Positions 1-9,468 of a stretch of DNA of 64,000 bases are shown here, one piece after another; the stretch's first letter is position 1; every line of letters begins with the position of its first letter. The position numbers were made by a program, and so were the translations under genes. The notes under the pieces are model-generated. The model saw only the letters and a list, made by a program, of their open reading frames with translations, made no database searches and was not told the DNA's origin. Source of the DNA: Tsuneonella dongtanensis (GTDB taxonomy: Bacteria; Pseudomonadota; Alphaproteobacteria; Sphingomonadales; Sphingomonadaceae); NCBI RefSeq assembly GCF_001698205.1, contig NZ_CP016591.1, positions 930,001 to 994,000 on the forward strand, written 5' to 3'.

Positions 1-2
1 GG

Positions 3-1103
3 GGTGAGCGACTTCATGCCTACACCGCCTTGCCGATGGTGGAAGCGCCGCACCGCGCGCCTCCCGACCGGTTCGACGACGAGAGCGCCCATGTGCGGGC
101 ATTGGCCGATATGTATCCGGACAGGATTGAAACCAACTTCGTTCGGAGCGAGGATCAGAACCTCGGTGACGAGATGGAAGCGGTCTTCCTGATGGGGTCA
201 TGGCCCCCCGCCAACGTTGCGACAGGCGCGTGGTCTTATCCGATCGTTCGCGCTGCGGCGGCCGCGGGGTGCGATACGATCCTGAACGCCGGCTTCGGCA
301 ACATGGTCTTCAGCTATGACGGGTACACGGGATTTCCCGGCTGGCTGCGGCAGGGGCGCATCGTGACGCTGCTGCGCGAACTGCGCGCGCTCGACGACGA
401 CCGGTCGCTCGCATGGCGCTTCGCCGCGCGGGCGGTAATGCCCAATCTCCCGCCAGCGGCGCGTCTGGCGATCAAGGGGCGCGCCAAGACGAGCGTCGAT
501 CCCTTTACGACCTGGTCGCCGATGCGAGAGGATTTTGCCCGCGACAGCGGAGCCATCGACCGATTTCGCGAAGCGGGCCTTGAGGCGGCAACTTCGCGCA
601 CCGCCTCGGGCGCCGAATGGCGGCAAGGTGCGTGGGAAAGCGGCTTCACCGATGGGCCCGAACTGCAGGTCGCCTTCGCTCTCCTCTACGGTGTGCAGGA
701 TCGCGATCCCACAGCCTACCTTCCGCTCGTCGAACTATGCGCGGGCATGCCCGACGATCAGTTCCTTCGACATGGCCAGTCACGCTGGCTGGCGCGCCGC
801 CTGCTGAAAGGCCGAATCCCGGAAATGGTCAGGCTGGAGACCCGCCGCGGACGGCAGAATGCCGACTGGCCGGAGCGGTTTGCGCGGGAAAGAGACGCCC
901 TTCGCGCGGAGCTCGCGATGCTGGAAAACGATCCCGACGTCGCGAGGGTCATCGACCTCCCCCGTCTGGCAGGGGACCTCTCCGCTTGGGCCGGCCCGTC
1001 TGCGGACACTTTGGCCGACAAGAACCGCATTCAGACGGCGATCGGTACAGGCATCACGGCCGCACGGTTCTTGCGATACAGCCGGCGTCGCAATGTCGCC
1101 TGA
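3..1103 (+). CDS. Asparagine synthetase-like protein (lasso-peptide cyclase candidate), 5' truncated
   Basis: The reading frame is open from the left edge, so the N-terminus (including any glutaminase domain) is missing and about 366 codons remain. The rest resembles the C-terminal synthetase domain of asparagine-synthase-like proteins: ILNAGFGNMVFSYDGY sits where true AsnB has a G-x-G-x-D-E-x-F-x-G-Y loop, and the tail has a DDQFLRHGQSRWLARRLLKG segment followed by RRGRQNADW. The degenerate loop argues against housekeeping AsnB. Such proteins act as ATP-dependent macrolactam-forming enzymes in lasso-peptide clusters and also occur near polysaccharide genes. It overlaps the next gene (ABC exporter) by 11 bp. 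The RiPP role is inferred from neighbours; no precursor peptide is visible because the upstream DNA is outside the window. Confidence 0.7.
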   Translation, partial: GERLHAYTALPMVEAPHRAPPDRFDDESAHVRALADMYPDRIETNFVRSEDQNLGDEMEAVFLMGSWPPANVATGAWSYPIVRAAAAAGCDTILNAGFGNMVFSYDGYTGFPGWLRQGRIVTLLRELRALDDDRSLAWRFAARAVMPNLPPAARLAIKGRAKTSVDPFTTWSPMREDFARDSGAIDRFREAGLEAATSRTASGAEWRQGAWESGFTDGPELQVAFALLYGVQDRDPTAYLPLVELCAGMPDDQFLRHGQSRWLARRLLKGRIPEMVRLETRRGRQNADWPERFARERDALRAELAMLENDPDVARVIDLPRLAGDLSAWAGPSADTLADKNRIQTAIGTGITAARFLRYSRRRNVA

Positions 1104-2784
1104 TAGGCCTCGCAGCGGCATCGAGGCACTCGCCTTCCTCACCCGCATCACCGGTCGCCGCAAGCTCATGGCCGCGATGGGGTGGATGATCCTCGCCGCC
1201 TCGACCGAGGGGATCGGCCTCTTCCTGCTCATTCCGATGACGTCTCTCGTCGCCGGTGCGGATTTGCCTGGCAATGTGCCGCAATGGCTTGGGCAATTCT
1301 CCTCGCTGCCGCTCGTCTACCTTCTCGGGGGATTCGTCGCGCTTGTCGCCCTGAGGGCCGCCATCACATATCGGGTAAGGGGTGCGCGCGCCGCGCTTGG
1401 GCTTGGCCTCTCGAAGGAGCTGCGCCTTCGCGTCCAGCGTGCGATCGTACAGGCGGAATGGAGCTGGCTGAGCGGCCAGCGCAGCGCCGATTACGCTGCG
1501 CTCGTCGTCGGCCAAGCCGAACGCCTGGGTCATCTGGTCGATCGGGCCATCGAGGTGCTTTCGGCCAGCATCACTATCCTGGTCTTGCTGGCGACTGCGG
1601 CGTGGCTCTCCCCGGGATTGACCGCGCTTACGCTTGTCATGGCCGCGCTCGCCGCCGGCGCCGCTGCAGCATTGCAGGGCAGCAGGCGAAGCTGGGGAGA
1701 ACATTTCGATTCTGCCTATCGCCGGCTCCAGGGGCATGTCTCCGACGGGTTCGCTCACTTGCGCGCGGCACGGATCGTCGGAGCAGAGGACTCGCTGAAC
1801 CGGGATTTCGATGCAGTCGCGGCTGATCTCGAGGCGGCGGAATGGAACTATACGCGGGCAACGCACCGTGCCAGCCTGGGCATGCAGGTGACCACGGCAG
1901 CAATCCTCGCCGTCATCGTATTCGTCGGACTGCGCGTTTTGGCGGTGCCCTTGGTCCTGTTCGTCCCGGTTCTCGCGATCTTCCTGCGCATCGCGCCTCT
2001 CACCGGCAATCTGCAGGACGCCTGGCGCTCTTGGCAGTATTGCCTGCCGGCCCTGGAGACGCTGCTCGGCACAATCGACGAGGCGAAGCGCGCCGCCGAG
2101 CCCGAGGTCGATGACAAAGGCCCGATACCTTTCGAACGCGAGATCGTGGCAGCGGGGGTGAATTTCGCCTATCACGATCGCAATCGGCCGATCCTCAAAA
2201 ACTTCGACCTGCGCATTCCGCGCGGGGCGGTGGTCGCAATCATGGGACCATCGGGTTCGGGCAAGAGTACGCTGGCCGACCTCCTGTGCGGCCTTCTGGA
2301 AGCCCACGCGGGAGCGATCACGGTAGACGACATCGCACTGGAGGGGCCTGCGCGCGTCCGATGGCGGCGGCAGGTGGCCTATGTCGAACAGACACCGTAC
2401 CTGTTCGATGGCACCATCGCCGATAACCTCGCTTGGGGCACTGCCGGCAAGAATCTGGACGAAATGAAGAGCGCGATCGAAGCCGCGTCAGCGCAGTTCG
2501 TCTTCGATCTGCCTCTGGGACTGGACACGGTTGTGGGCGAACGTGGGCGGGAGCTTTCGGGCGGCGAACGCCAACGCCTCTCCCTCGCCCGGGCGATGCT
2601 TCGCAACCCTTCACTGGTGATCCTCGACGAAGTCACGTCGGCACTCGACCCCCGCAACGAAACCGCCATCGCGGACGCTATCGCAGGGCAGCGCGGCGTG
2701 CGCACCTTCGTCATTCTGGGTCACCGACCTGCCCTGCAGTCGCTAGCGGACCTACACGTCGACTTGGGTGCGCAGCGTGATTGA
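1093..2784 (+). CDS. ABC exporter, fused membrane and ATPase domains
   Basis: A 563-residue half-transporter with an N-terminal six-helix export domain and a C-terminal ATPase. The ATPase shows Walker A GPSGSGKST near residue 385, the signature LSGGERQRLSLARAM near 487, and Walker B LVILDEVTSAL near 508. The frame is open further upstream, but ATG at 1093 is the sensible start because it gives a short cytoplasmic leader before the first helix and only an 11-bp overlap with the preceding gene. Families of this type (MsbA/McjD-like) export peptides or lipids from the inner membrane. Between an asparagine-synthetase-like gene and an NTP_transf_5 gene it fits a lasso-peptide exporter, but polysaccharide-related lipid transport is possible. 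The substrate cannot be read from sequence. Confidence 0.85.
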   Translation: MSPDRPRSGIEALAFLTRITGRRKLMAAMGWMILAASTEGIGLFLLIPMTSLVAGADLPGNVPQWLGQFSSLPLVYLLGGFVALVALRAAITYRVRGARAALGLGLSKELRLRVQRAIVQAEWSWLSGQRSADYAALVVGQAERLGHLVDRAIEVLSASITILVLLATAAWLSPGLTALTLVMAALAAGAAAALQGSRRSWGEHFDSAYRRLQGHVSDGFAHLRAARIVGAEDSLNRDFDAVAADLEAAEWNYTRATHRASLGMQVTTAAILAVIVFVGLRVLAVPLVLFVPVLAIFLRIAPLTGNLQDAWRSWQYCLPALETLLGTIDEAKRAAEPEVDDKGPIPFEREIVAAGVNFAYHDRNRPILKNFDLRIPRGAVVAIMGPSGSGKSTLADLLCGLLEAHAGAITVDDIALEGPARVRWRRQVAYVEQTPYLFDGTIADNLAWGTAGKNLDEMKSAIEAASAQFVFDLPLGLDTVVGERGRELSGGERQRLSLARAMLRNPSLVILDEVTSALDPRNETAIADAIAGQRGVRTFVILGHRPALQSLADLHVDLGAQRD

Positions 2785-3982
2785 TCCCGCGGTACTGGCA
2801 CTGGCAAGGCTGTGCGCCGACCCCGAAGGCGATCATGACACCGCGCTCGCCGAGATGGACGAACGGACCTGGCGGAGGCTCGCTGCGATGGCCTGCGGGG
2901 TGCGCGCGGCTCCGTTACTGGTTCGCGCGGCGCCTTTCCGCCTCGCGCGCGAGGCTCTTTCCCCTGAGTCAGTCCGGCTCATGGCCCTGGAGCGCGAGGC
3001 AAGAATTGAATCCCTGCGGCATTCCGCCGCCTTGGTGCGGGTTTCCGATCGGCTCTCTGCTGCGGGCATCCGGGCCATTGCGCTCAAGGGCGCGGCAATC
3101 GCCCGTTGCAGCTATCCCGAGCCGCACTTGCGACCGATGGTCGATCTGGACCTGCTTATTCCCGGCGAAGCGGCTGCCCAGGCCCACCGCGTCTTGCTCG
3201 CCGATCGCGATTACAGCGTGCATCCAGGCGTGCTCGACCAGGTCTGGGATAACCCCGAGCATCTCGCGCCCATTGTAGACGGCGGCGCTAGTGTGACGAT
3301 CGAGATCCATTGGCGGGTCGGCGCTGCAATTGGCGGCGAGGCCCTGCAGAATGAGATAGTCAGATCGGCCCAGTCAGACATGGCGGGCAATGCCGCACTT
3401 CTGTTTCCCTCCGCTTCCGCAAACCTGTTGCACCTTATGGCGAACGCCTGCGCCAAGGACGGGCTTATCTCGACGATGATTGTGCTGGCGGACGCGGCGT
3501 ACGCCTTGCGCGGCGACGAGCCTGCCATCCGCTCCTTGCCCGACCGGGCCAGTCGGCTCGGCCTCGACCGCGCGCTTTCCCTGGTTGCGGCCGTCGCCCA
3601 CGATGCGGGGGCCGACTGGCCCCGGCTATTGGGCCCGGTGCTCGAAACCCCGCCCCCCGGCTCCGCCGAGCGCGCCATGGCGCTCATGGCCGTCCCGCGC
3701 GAAGTGGCCCGGCGTCAACGCATCGTGGATCGCAAGGCGGGCGGTTCACAACCCGTGCGGGCCGGCGCCTTCGTCCGCCGCGCCTTCGCGCCCGATCCGC
3801 TTGCGCTGGAGTCCTTTAGAGGCCAAGGGCGCACGCGAATAGCGGCCTATCTCGCCTGGCTGGTCGATCGGACGCGCCAGGCGGGTGCCGCCCTTGTCGA
3901 ACGGCGCCTTCATGGCATTTCCAAGGGCGTCGATATTGTCGCCTGGGTGCGCGCAGGGCCCATGGAGCGTGAAGGGGCGTAA
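2777..3982 (+). CDS. Nucleotidyltransferase family protein (NTP_transf_5)
   Basis: A 401-residue protein with the family pattern of an invariant KG (IALKGAAIA, near residue 100) followed by RPMVDLDLLIP near residue 120, where the two Asp of DLD would bind metal. GTG at 2777 is preferred to GTG at 2768 because it gives an 8-bp overlap with the exporter stop. Members occur in polysaccharide loci and in lasso-peptide clusters, where a homologue works with an HPr-kinase-like enzyme to modify the phosphorylated peptide tail. No HPr-kinase-like gene is seen here, though it could lie left of the window. The link to the two preceding genes is positional; the actual substrate is unknown. Confidence 0.75.
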   Translation: MIDPAVLALARLCADPEGDHDTALAEMDERTWRRLAAMACGVRAAPLLVRAAPFRLAREALSPESVRLMALEREARIESLRHSAALVRVSDRLSAAGIRAIALKGAAIARCSYPEPHLRPMVDLDLLIPGEAAAQAHRVLLADRDYSVHPGVLDQVWDNPEHLAPIVDGGASVTIEIHWRVGAAIGGEALQNEIVRSAQSDMAGNAALLFPSASANLLHLMANACAKDGLISTMIVLADAAYALRGDEPAIRSLPDRASRLGLDRALSLVAAVAHDAGADWPRLLGPVLETPPPGSAERAMALMAVPREVARRQRIVDRKAGGSQPVRAGAFVRRAFAPDPLALESFRGQGRTRIAAYLAWLVDRTRQAGAALVERRLHGISKGVDIVAWVRAGPMEREGA

Positions 3983-4837
3983 GTGAGAATCCTGATCACC
4001 GGCTCGAGCGGCCAGCTTGGCAGGGCGCTCCTCGCGACTGCGCCGGAGGAGGCCGAAATCATCGCTCCGGTCCGCTCCGAACTCGACCTCGCCGATGCCG
4101 AAGCCGTCCGCCGGCAAGTAGTTTCGGCGGCGCCCGACATCCTCGTCAATGCCGGCGCCTACACCGCGGTCGACAAAGCCGAGATCGAGTCCGACCTGGC
4201 CCATTCGGTCAATGCAGCGGCTGTGGGGGCCATGGCCTCCGCGCTGCGCGAGGTCGGGGGACGCCTTGTCCAGGTCTCGACCGATTTCGTCTTCGACGGG
4301 GAAGCGAGCCGTGCCTATCTTCCGGGGGACGAGCGAAATCCGCTTTCCGTCTATGGTGCCAGCAAGGCGGCCGGCGAGGACGCTGCGGGCGAAGACGCCA
4401 CCGTCATCCGGACTGCGTGGGTCCATGGAGCCGGCGGCGCCAATTTCGTCAACACCATGCTGCGGCTGATGCGCACCCGTTCCGAAGTGCGCGTGGTCGC
4501 CGACCAAATCGGCGCTCCTACGTGGACCGGAACCCTCGCTGAAGTCATCTGGACGCTCGCTTTGCGGCCTGCCTCTGGAATCTGGCACTGGACCGATGCG
4601 GGCGTTGCCAGCTGGTACGATTTCGCCGTGGCGATCCACGAGGAAGCTCTCGCCCTCGGGGTGCTGGACCGCGCCGTGCCGATCGTGCCGATCGCATCGA
4701 GCGAATACCCCACGCCTGCAAAGCGCCCCCGGTTCTCCCTTCTTGATTCGCGGGAAACCCGCAGCGCCCTGGACCTCGAAGCGACGCACTGGCGCGAGAA
4801 CCTGCGGCGCATGCTGCGCGAGGAAAGCAGGACATGA
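3983..4837 (+). CDS. rfbD: dTDP-4-dehydrorhamnose reductase
   Basis: Catalyses the last step of dTDP-L-rhamnose synthesis, reducing dTDP-4-keto-L-rhamnose with NAD(P)H. The 284-residue protein has the Rossmann motif GSSGQLG at residues 7-13, the NAGAYTAVDKAE segment typical of RmlD, STDFVFDG, and the SDR YxxxK in YGASKAAGE near residue 123. Start is GTG immediately after the preceding stop; the next gene overlaps by 4 bp (ATGA). Its presence implies rhamnose or a related deoxysugar in the polysaccharide. rfbA, rfbB and rfbC are not in the window, so the rest of the pathway must be encoded elsewhere. Confidence 0.93.
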   Translation: MRILITGSSGQLGRALLATAPEEAEIIAPVRSELDLADAEAVRRQVVSAAPDILVNAGAYTAVDKAEIESDLAHSVNAAAVGAMASALREVGGRLVQVSTDFVFDGEASRAYLPGDERNPLSVYGASKAAGEDAAGEDATVIRTAWVHGAGGANFVNTMLRLMRTRSEVRVVADQIGAPTWTGTLAEVIWTLALRPASGIWHWTDAGVASWYDFAVAIHEEALALGVLDRAVPIVPIASSEYPTPAKRPRFSLLDSRETRSALDLEATHWRENLRRMLREESRT

Positions 4838-5541
4838 GCGAGCCATCGCCCACTTTCGTCCGTCGCAAGGAAAGCAGGCTTTTCCAGGCGATGCAGCAGC
4901 GTTTTCGCAGCCGCCGGTTCGCGCTGGTTGAATCGATGATCGAAAGGATGCTGAGCGAACGCGCCGAAGTGCGCGTGCTCGATGTCGGTGGACGGGCGCG
5001 TTATTGGCATTTGTTGAGGCACGACCTGCGCAACCGGGTCCACATAACGATCCTCAATTTCGACGAGGAACTCGCCTTCCAGGCGGCCCATGCCGTGGCG
5101 GAGTTGCATTGCGAGCAAGCTACCGGCGACGGTTGCTCTATGCCGCAATACGGGGATGGGGAGTTCGACTTCGTCCATTCCAACTCGGTCATCGAGCATG
5201 TGGGCGGTTATGCGCGTATGCAGGACTTCGCTGCAGAGATACGCAGGGTCGGCCGCGCATATTATGTCCAGACGCCCAATTTCTGGTTCCCGATCGATCC
5301 CCACACGGCCTTCCCCCTGTTGCACTGGATGCCGGATCCCGTGCGACTTTTCGCCTTTACCCGGTTTCGTATCGGACTGGCGCGGAAGGTCGATTTCGAA
5401 TCCGCCGGGCGAAGGATCGATGGCACGCGCATGATCGGGCGCGGGACGATGAAGGCGTTGTTTCCGGACGCCGATCACCGGACGGAGCGCTTCGCTCTGC
5501 TATTCGCCAAATCGCTGATTGCGACGCGGGAGACGCGTTGA
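4834..5541 (+). CDS. Class I SAM-dependent methyltransferase
   Basis: A 235-residue protein with a class I methyltransferase core: motif I VLDVGGRARYW near residue 50, an acidic residue in ILNFDEE after the second strand, and a post-II segment DGEFDFVHSNSVIEHVGG near residue 110. A hydrophobic but soluble C-terminal half follows. It is embedded by 4-bp and 1-bp overlaps between rfbD and a pyruvyl transferase, so it probably methylates a sugar or lipid-linked intermediate of the polysaccharide. Acceptor and regiochemistry cannot be predicted. Confidence 0.75.
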   Translation: MSEPSPTFVRRKESRLFQAMQQRFRSRRFALVESMIERMLSERAEVRVLDVGGRARYWHLLRHDLRNRVHITILNFDEELAFQAAHAVAELHCEQATGDGCSMPQYGDGEFDFVHSNSVIEHVGGYARMQDFAAEIRRVGRAYYVQTPNFWFPIDPHTAFPLLHWMPDPVRLFAFTRFRIGLARKVDFESAGRRIDGTRMIGRGTMKALFPDADHRTERFALLFAKSLIATRETR

Positions 5542-6755
5542 TGCCTGCCGCGAGGCGCCATTCGCCGATCGAGATCGGCCTCCTCTGGCATTCGTGCCGG
5601 TCGGAGAACCTAGGCGTCGGCGCCCTTTCGGTCGCGAACGCCAACCTCATCGGCGATGCGGTGACGCGCGCCGGACGCCGCCCGGTCTTCCACCTGATGG
5701 GCGTGCGCGGAGCCTTCGACTACGCGCACGAGATACGGTTCGAGAACCACTTCGAGAACGTCGGCTACAAGGCGCTGGCCAATCCGCTGTCGCCCCTGCA
5801 CAAGCGCATGGCCCGCTGCCACGCGGTGTTCGACATCGGTGGCGGAGACAGCTTCTCGGACATCTATTCGTCAAGGCGCTACGGTCTGATCGTCGGTTCG
5901 AAGCTGGCCGCGCGGTTGCACGGCGCGCCGCTCGTGCTCAGCCCGCAGACGATCGGCCCATTCCACACGCGGGCGGCGCGCCGGGCGGCGGTTGCAGCGA
6001 TGCACCTCGCAACCCGGGTATTCGCCCGTGACGAGGTGTCCTTTGCGCTGCTCGAGGAACTCGGCATCGGATCCTGGTCCGCCATCTCGACCGACGTGGC
6101 CTTCGCGCTTCCCTACGACGCGCCGGCCGACAAGGACGGGCGTGACCTGGCGCAAGGCCGGATCAAGGTCGGCATCAACGTGTCTGCGCTGCTCTATCGG
6201 CGCGCGCTTGCCAGCGGCGACCGGATCACGCTTTCGGTCGACTATCCCGCCCTCGTCCACACCCTGCTCGAACGGCTGGCCGGCGATCCCCGGATCGAGC
6301 TTCACCTCGTCCCGCATGTGCTGGCCGCTTCGACCCCGTACGAGGACGATTACGCAGTCGCGGAAGAACTGCAGGCACGCGTGCCCGGCGCGATCCTGCC
6401 TCCACGTTTTTCCGGTCCGTCCGAGGCGAAGAGCTACATCGCGCAGCTCGACTTGTTCGCCGGCAGCCGGATGCATGCCACCATCGCTGCGCTGTCGTCG
6501 GGCACCGCGGTGGTACCGCTTGGTTACAGCCGCAAGTTTTCCGGTCTGTTCGATTCGTTGGGCTACAAGTGGACGGCGGACCTTACGCAGGAAGACAATG
6601 CAGCGGTTCTCGCGCGCTTCGAGGCTGCATTCTCGAACCTTGCGGCCGTGCGCGAGGAGGCGTTGAAAGCGAACGGGGCTGCACAGCGGCGGCTGGAAAA
6701 CTATTCGGGCTACCTCGACGAGATTGTCGCCGGATTGGTTACCGACAATGCTTGA
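5541..6755 (+). CDS. Polysaccharide pyruvyl transferase family protein
   Basis: A 404-residue WcaK/CsaB-type protein. Supporting segments are the N-terminal GLLWHSCRSENLGVGALSVA, FDIGGGDSFSDIY near residue 100, SPQTIGPF near 135, and GSRMHATIAALSSGTAVVPL near 308, the usual family landmarks. These enzymes transfer pyruvate from PEP to form ketals on sugars, or are related enzymes of EPS assembly. ATG at 5541 overlaps the upstream stop by one base (TGATG) and is preferred to the longer open frame, which would run through the methyltransferase gene. It precedes an FrhB-like gene, an association I recall from other EPS loci. Confidence 0.85.
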   Translation: MPAARRHSPIEIGLLWHSCRSENLGVGALSVANANLIGDAVTRAGRRPVFHLMGVRGAFDYAHEIRFENHFENVGYKALANPLSPLHKRMARCHAVFDIGGGDSFSDIYSSRRYGLIVGSKLAARLHGAPLVLSPQTIGPFHTRAARRAAVAAMHLATRVFARDEVSFALLEELGIGSWSAISTDVAFALPYDAPADKDGRDLAQGRIKVGINVSALLYRRALASGDRITLSVDYPALVHTLLERLAGDPRIELHLVPHVLAASTPYEDDYAVAEELQARVPGAILPPRFSGPSEAKSYIAQLDLFAGSRMHATIAALSSGTAVVPLGYSRKFSGLFDSLGYKWTADLTQEDNAAVLARFEAAFSNLAAVREEALKANGAAQRRLENYSGYLDEIVAGLVTDNA

Positions 6756-8010
6756 TATCGAGACGATCAAGGCCAACGGTCTGTGCGCCGGATGCGGGTT
6801 GTGCGCCGGGATCGACGGATCGATAGCCATGCACGACAGCGCCGAAGGCTTTCGCCGTCCGCGCGCGACCGGGCCGATCCCAGCGGATGTCGCTGCGTTG
6901 ATTGATCGGGTCTGCCCAGGCGCGAACGTCGTCCACGAGCAATCGGAACGCGGCGGGCCGGACTATCATCCCATCTGGGGCCCGCTGGTCGCTGCGCGGC
7001 TCGGCTGGTCGAGCGACCCGGCCCTGCGGCGCAACGCCTCGTCGGGCGGCGGGCTGTCGGCGATCCTTCTGCATCTGCTCGAAAGCGGGACGGCAGATTA
7101 CGTTGTCCAGACCGCCGTCGCGGCGACTTCCCCCGTCCGCAATGCCTTGGCGATCAGCACCGGGCGTGACGACGTGTTTCGCGCCGCGGGATCGCGGTAT
7201 GCGCCGTCTTCTCCGCTCGAGGACATTGGCGAGCGGCTCGATGCACCGGGGCGCTTCGCTTTCGTCGGCAAGCCTTGCGATGTAGCGGGCCTGCGGCAAC
7301 TCGCCCGCGTCGATCCGCGGGTGGATGAGAAGGTCGTGTGCATGATCGCATTCATGTGCGCGGGGGTGCCGAGCTACCGCGGTACCTCTGCTGTCCTTTC
7401 GGCGATGGGGATCGCCGATGAGAACGCGGTCGCCGCGTTCCGCTATCGGGGCGACGGCTGGCCGGGCTTCGCCACCGCGCAGCTCGAGGACGGTACCAAA
7501 GCGACGATTGACTATGCGACCAGCTGGGGAGCGATCCTCAATCGACATTTGCAGTTTCGCTGCAAGATCTGCCCCGATGGGATCGGCGAGTTCGCCGACG
7601 TCGTCTGTGCCGACGGGTGGCATTGCGATGCGCAGGGCAATCCGCTGTTCGGCGAGCGCGAGGGACGCAGCATCGTCCTGACCCGCAGCGCTCGCGGAGA
7701 GGCGCTGGTCGCAGAAGCCATCGCCACCGGGGCACTCGTAACCGAACCGCTGGCAGTGGAAACCATATCGAACATGCAGCCGTTTCAGGCGAAGCGGAAG
7801 GGCCTCGTCGTTTCGCGCCTCGCGGCAATGGCGCTCACCGGTCGGCGGCTCCCCCGCTACCGCGGCCTCGCGCTGACCGAGAACGTCCGGCGACTTGGGC
7901 TTGCCGAGAGCGCGCGCAGCTTCCTCGGCACGCTGCGGCGGCTGGTGGGTGGGCGGATCGCGGCGGACACGGGGCCAACGCTTTCGCAGCGCACCGGGCG
8001 GCAAGGCTAG
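6748..8010 (+). CDS. Coenzyme F420 hydrogenase/dehydrogenase beta-subunit family protein
   Basis: A 420-residue FrhB/FdhB-type protein. The N-terminus has a CxxCxxC cluster (LCAGCGLC, residues 13-20), followed by the family landmarks NASSGGGLSAIL, GKPCDVAGLRQL and an internal CKICPDGIGEFADVVCAD segment. The pattern suggests flavin and Fe-S binding. In this context F420 itself is unlikely; family members in EPS loci accompany pyruvyl transferases and their chemistry is poorly defined. ATG at 6748 overlaps the preceding stop by 8 bp, which decides the start over an earlier in-frame codon. Confidence 0.85.
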   Translation: MLDIETIKANGLCAGCGLCAGIDGSIAMHDSAEGFRRPRATGPIPADVAALIDRVCPGANVVHEQSERGGPDYHPIWGPLVAARLGWSSDPALRRNASSGGGLSAILLHLLESGTADYVVQTAVAATSPVRNALAISTGRDDVFRAAGSRYAPSSPLEDIGERLDAPGRFAFVGKPCDVAGLRQLARVDPRVDEKVVCMIAFMCAGVPSYRGTSAVLSAMGIADENAVAAFRYRGDGWPGFATAQLEDGTKATIDYATSWGAILNRHLQFRCKICPDGIGEFADVVCADGWHCDAQGNPLFGEREGRSIVLTRSARGEALVAEAIATGALVTEPLAVETISNMQPFQAKRKGLVVSRLAAMALTGRRLPRYRGLALTENVRRLGLAESARSFLGTLRRLVGGRIAADTGPTLSQRTGRQG

Positions 8011-8013
8011 GCC

Positions 8014-9468
8014 GTGGCACAGGGGCGTTTCTGCAAGGCGGCATCGACGCTGGCATTCGGCTACTTTGCCGAACACGCCTTGCTGTTCTTGCGCACCGTG
8101 CTCGTTGCGCGGTTGCTGGGACCGGATAATTTCGGCGTCAGCGTGACGTTCGTTCTTGTCGTGAGCTCGTTTGCGCTCATCAGCGACCTTGGGTTCGAGA
8201 AATATCTGATCCATGCGCGCGATGCTGAACTCGAGCGCGCCCGCCAAACCCTAGCGACCCTACTGCTGGCACGGGGTGTGCTCTTGGGGGTGGCAATCGC
8301 GCTCGGGGCGGGTTGGATCGCTAGCGCGTTCGGCCAACCCGATCTTGCCTGGTTCTATGCATGCGCCGGGTTCATTCCGGTTATCGAGGGGTTCCGACAC
8401 CTCAGTCCACTCGAGCAGCAACGGAAGATGCATTTCGGACCATTTATCCGGATGCGACTGGGAGGACTGATACCGGGAGTCGTGACCGCCATTGCCGTTG
8501 CTGCGATTACTGGAAGCTATGTCGCCGTTGCCGCAGGGTCGCTTGCGACGTCGACTATCACCGTGGTCCTGTCGCATCTGCTTGCCGACCACCGCTGGCG
8601 CATCGGCTTCGATCGCGAAGCATTTCGGCACGTGATGGCTTATGGCTGGCCGCTGTTGCTCAACGGTGTGGTGATCTTCCTCGGTGTGCAAGGCGACCGG
8701 ATTGTGGTCGGTACGCAAGCAGGCATGCGCGAGCTGGCAGGCTATGCCGCCGTCGGCGCGCTGACGGCGGGGCTCAGCACGTTTCTCGCCCGACTGTGCG
8801 GCAATCTGTCCTTCCCGCTCATGTCGGAAGCGCGCGATGACCCCACGCTCTTCGCGGAACGTAGCCGTACCACAGGCGCCGCGACCTTGTTGGTCCTGTC
8901 GCTCTTCGTCTTGCCGGTAGGCGTGCTAGGTGGGCCGATCGCTGCCCTTCTGTTCGGCCCCGGTTACGTTACCGAACCACTTTTGGCGACGTTTCTCGCT
9001 GTTCTCGCATCGTCGGTCGTACTGCGGTCATGGTGCGTCGTCATTTCGCTGACACTGGGCGTCACCAGCGACATTCTTCTTGCGAGTATTCTCCGAACCG
9101 GAGGTCTCGCCATTGCGTTCTGGGCAATAAACTCCGGCCACTCGGTCGTTTGGGTCGCAGCCGGCATGTGCGCGGGAGACGTGTCGGCGACTTTCTACGC
9201 TCTGTGGCGGGCCGGTCGCCGGAGCGTATCGGCTGCCTCGGCCTGTCGTTTCTCCGGACTTGTTTTCGCAGGACAGGCTGCACTTGTGATCGTGATTGTC
9301 GGCCTGTTCGATCCCTATGCCAGCTGGACGTTCTCTGCGGTACTGGCCGCCGCCGTGAGCCTACCCGGTACCGTTTTCGCATTGCTGATGTCCGCCGACC
9401 TCAGGCGGCGGTTGGCCTTGATTGCCCGACAGCTGCACAGCAGGCTCCGCCGGAAGGAGGCGCGATGA
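8014..9468 (+). CDS. Wzx-type polysaccharide flippase
   Basis: A 484-residue polytopic inner-membrane protein with about 12-14 hydrophobic segments and the start GYFAEHALLFLRTVLVARLL typical of polysaccharide_synt/MOP exporters (Wzx, lipopolysaccharide flippases). It would move undecaprenyl-linked repeat units across the inner membrane for polymerisation by the Wzy-like protein at 14501-15784. Start is GTG at 8014, three bases after the preceding stop. The 3' end carries an AAGGAGG ribosome site for the next gene, with which it overlaps by 4 bp. Confidence 0.87.
   Translation: MAQGRFCKAASTLAFGYFAEHALLFLRTVLVARLLGPDNFGVSVTFVLVVSSFALISDLGFEKYLIHARDAELERARQTLATLLLARGVLLGVAIALGAGWIASAFGQPDLAWFYACAGFIPVIEGFRHLSPLEQQRKMHFGPFIRMRLGGLIPGVVTAIAVAAITGSYVAVAAGSLATSTITVVLSHLLADHRWRIGFDREAFRHVMAYGWPLLLNGVVIFLGVQGDRIVVGTQAGMRELAGYAAVGALTAGLSTFLARLCGNLSFPLMSEARDDPTLFAERSRTTGAATLLVLSLFVLPVGVLGGPIAALLFGPGYVTEPLLATFLAVLASSVVLRSWCVVISLTLGVTSDILLASILRTGGLAIAFWAINSGHSVVWVAAGMCAGDVSATFYALWRAGRRSVSAASACRFSGLVFAGQAALVIVIVGLFDPYASWTFSAVLAAAVSLPGTVFALLMSADLRRRLALIARQLHSRLRRKEAR

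Noticed and set aside
3-1103. Housekeeping asparagine synthetase AsnB
   Set aside because: The usual G-x-G-x-D-E-x-F-x-G-Y loop is replaced by AGFGNMVFSYDGY, and the gene is coupled to an exporter and nucleotidyltransferase.
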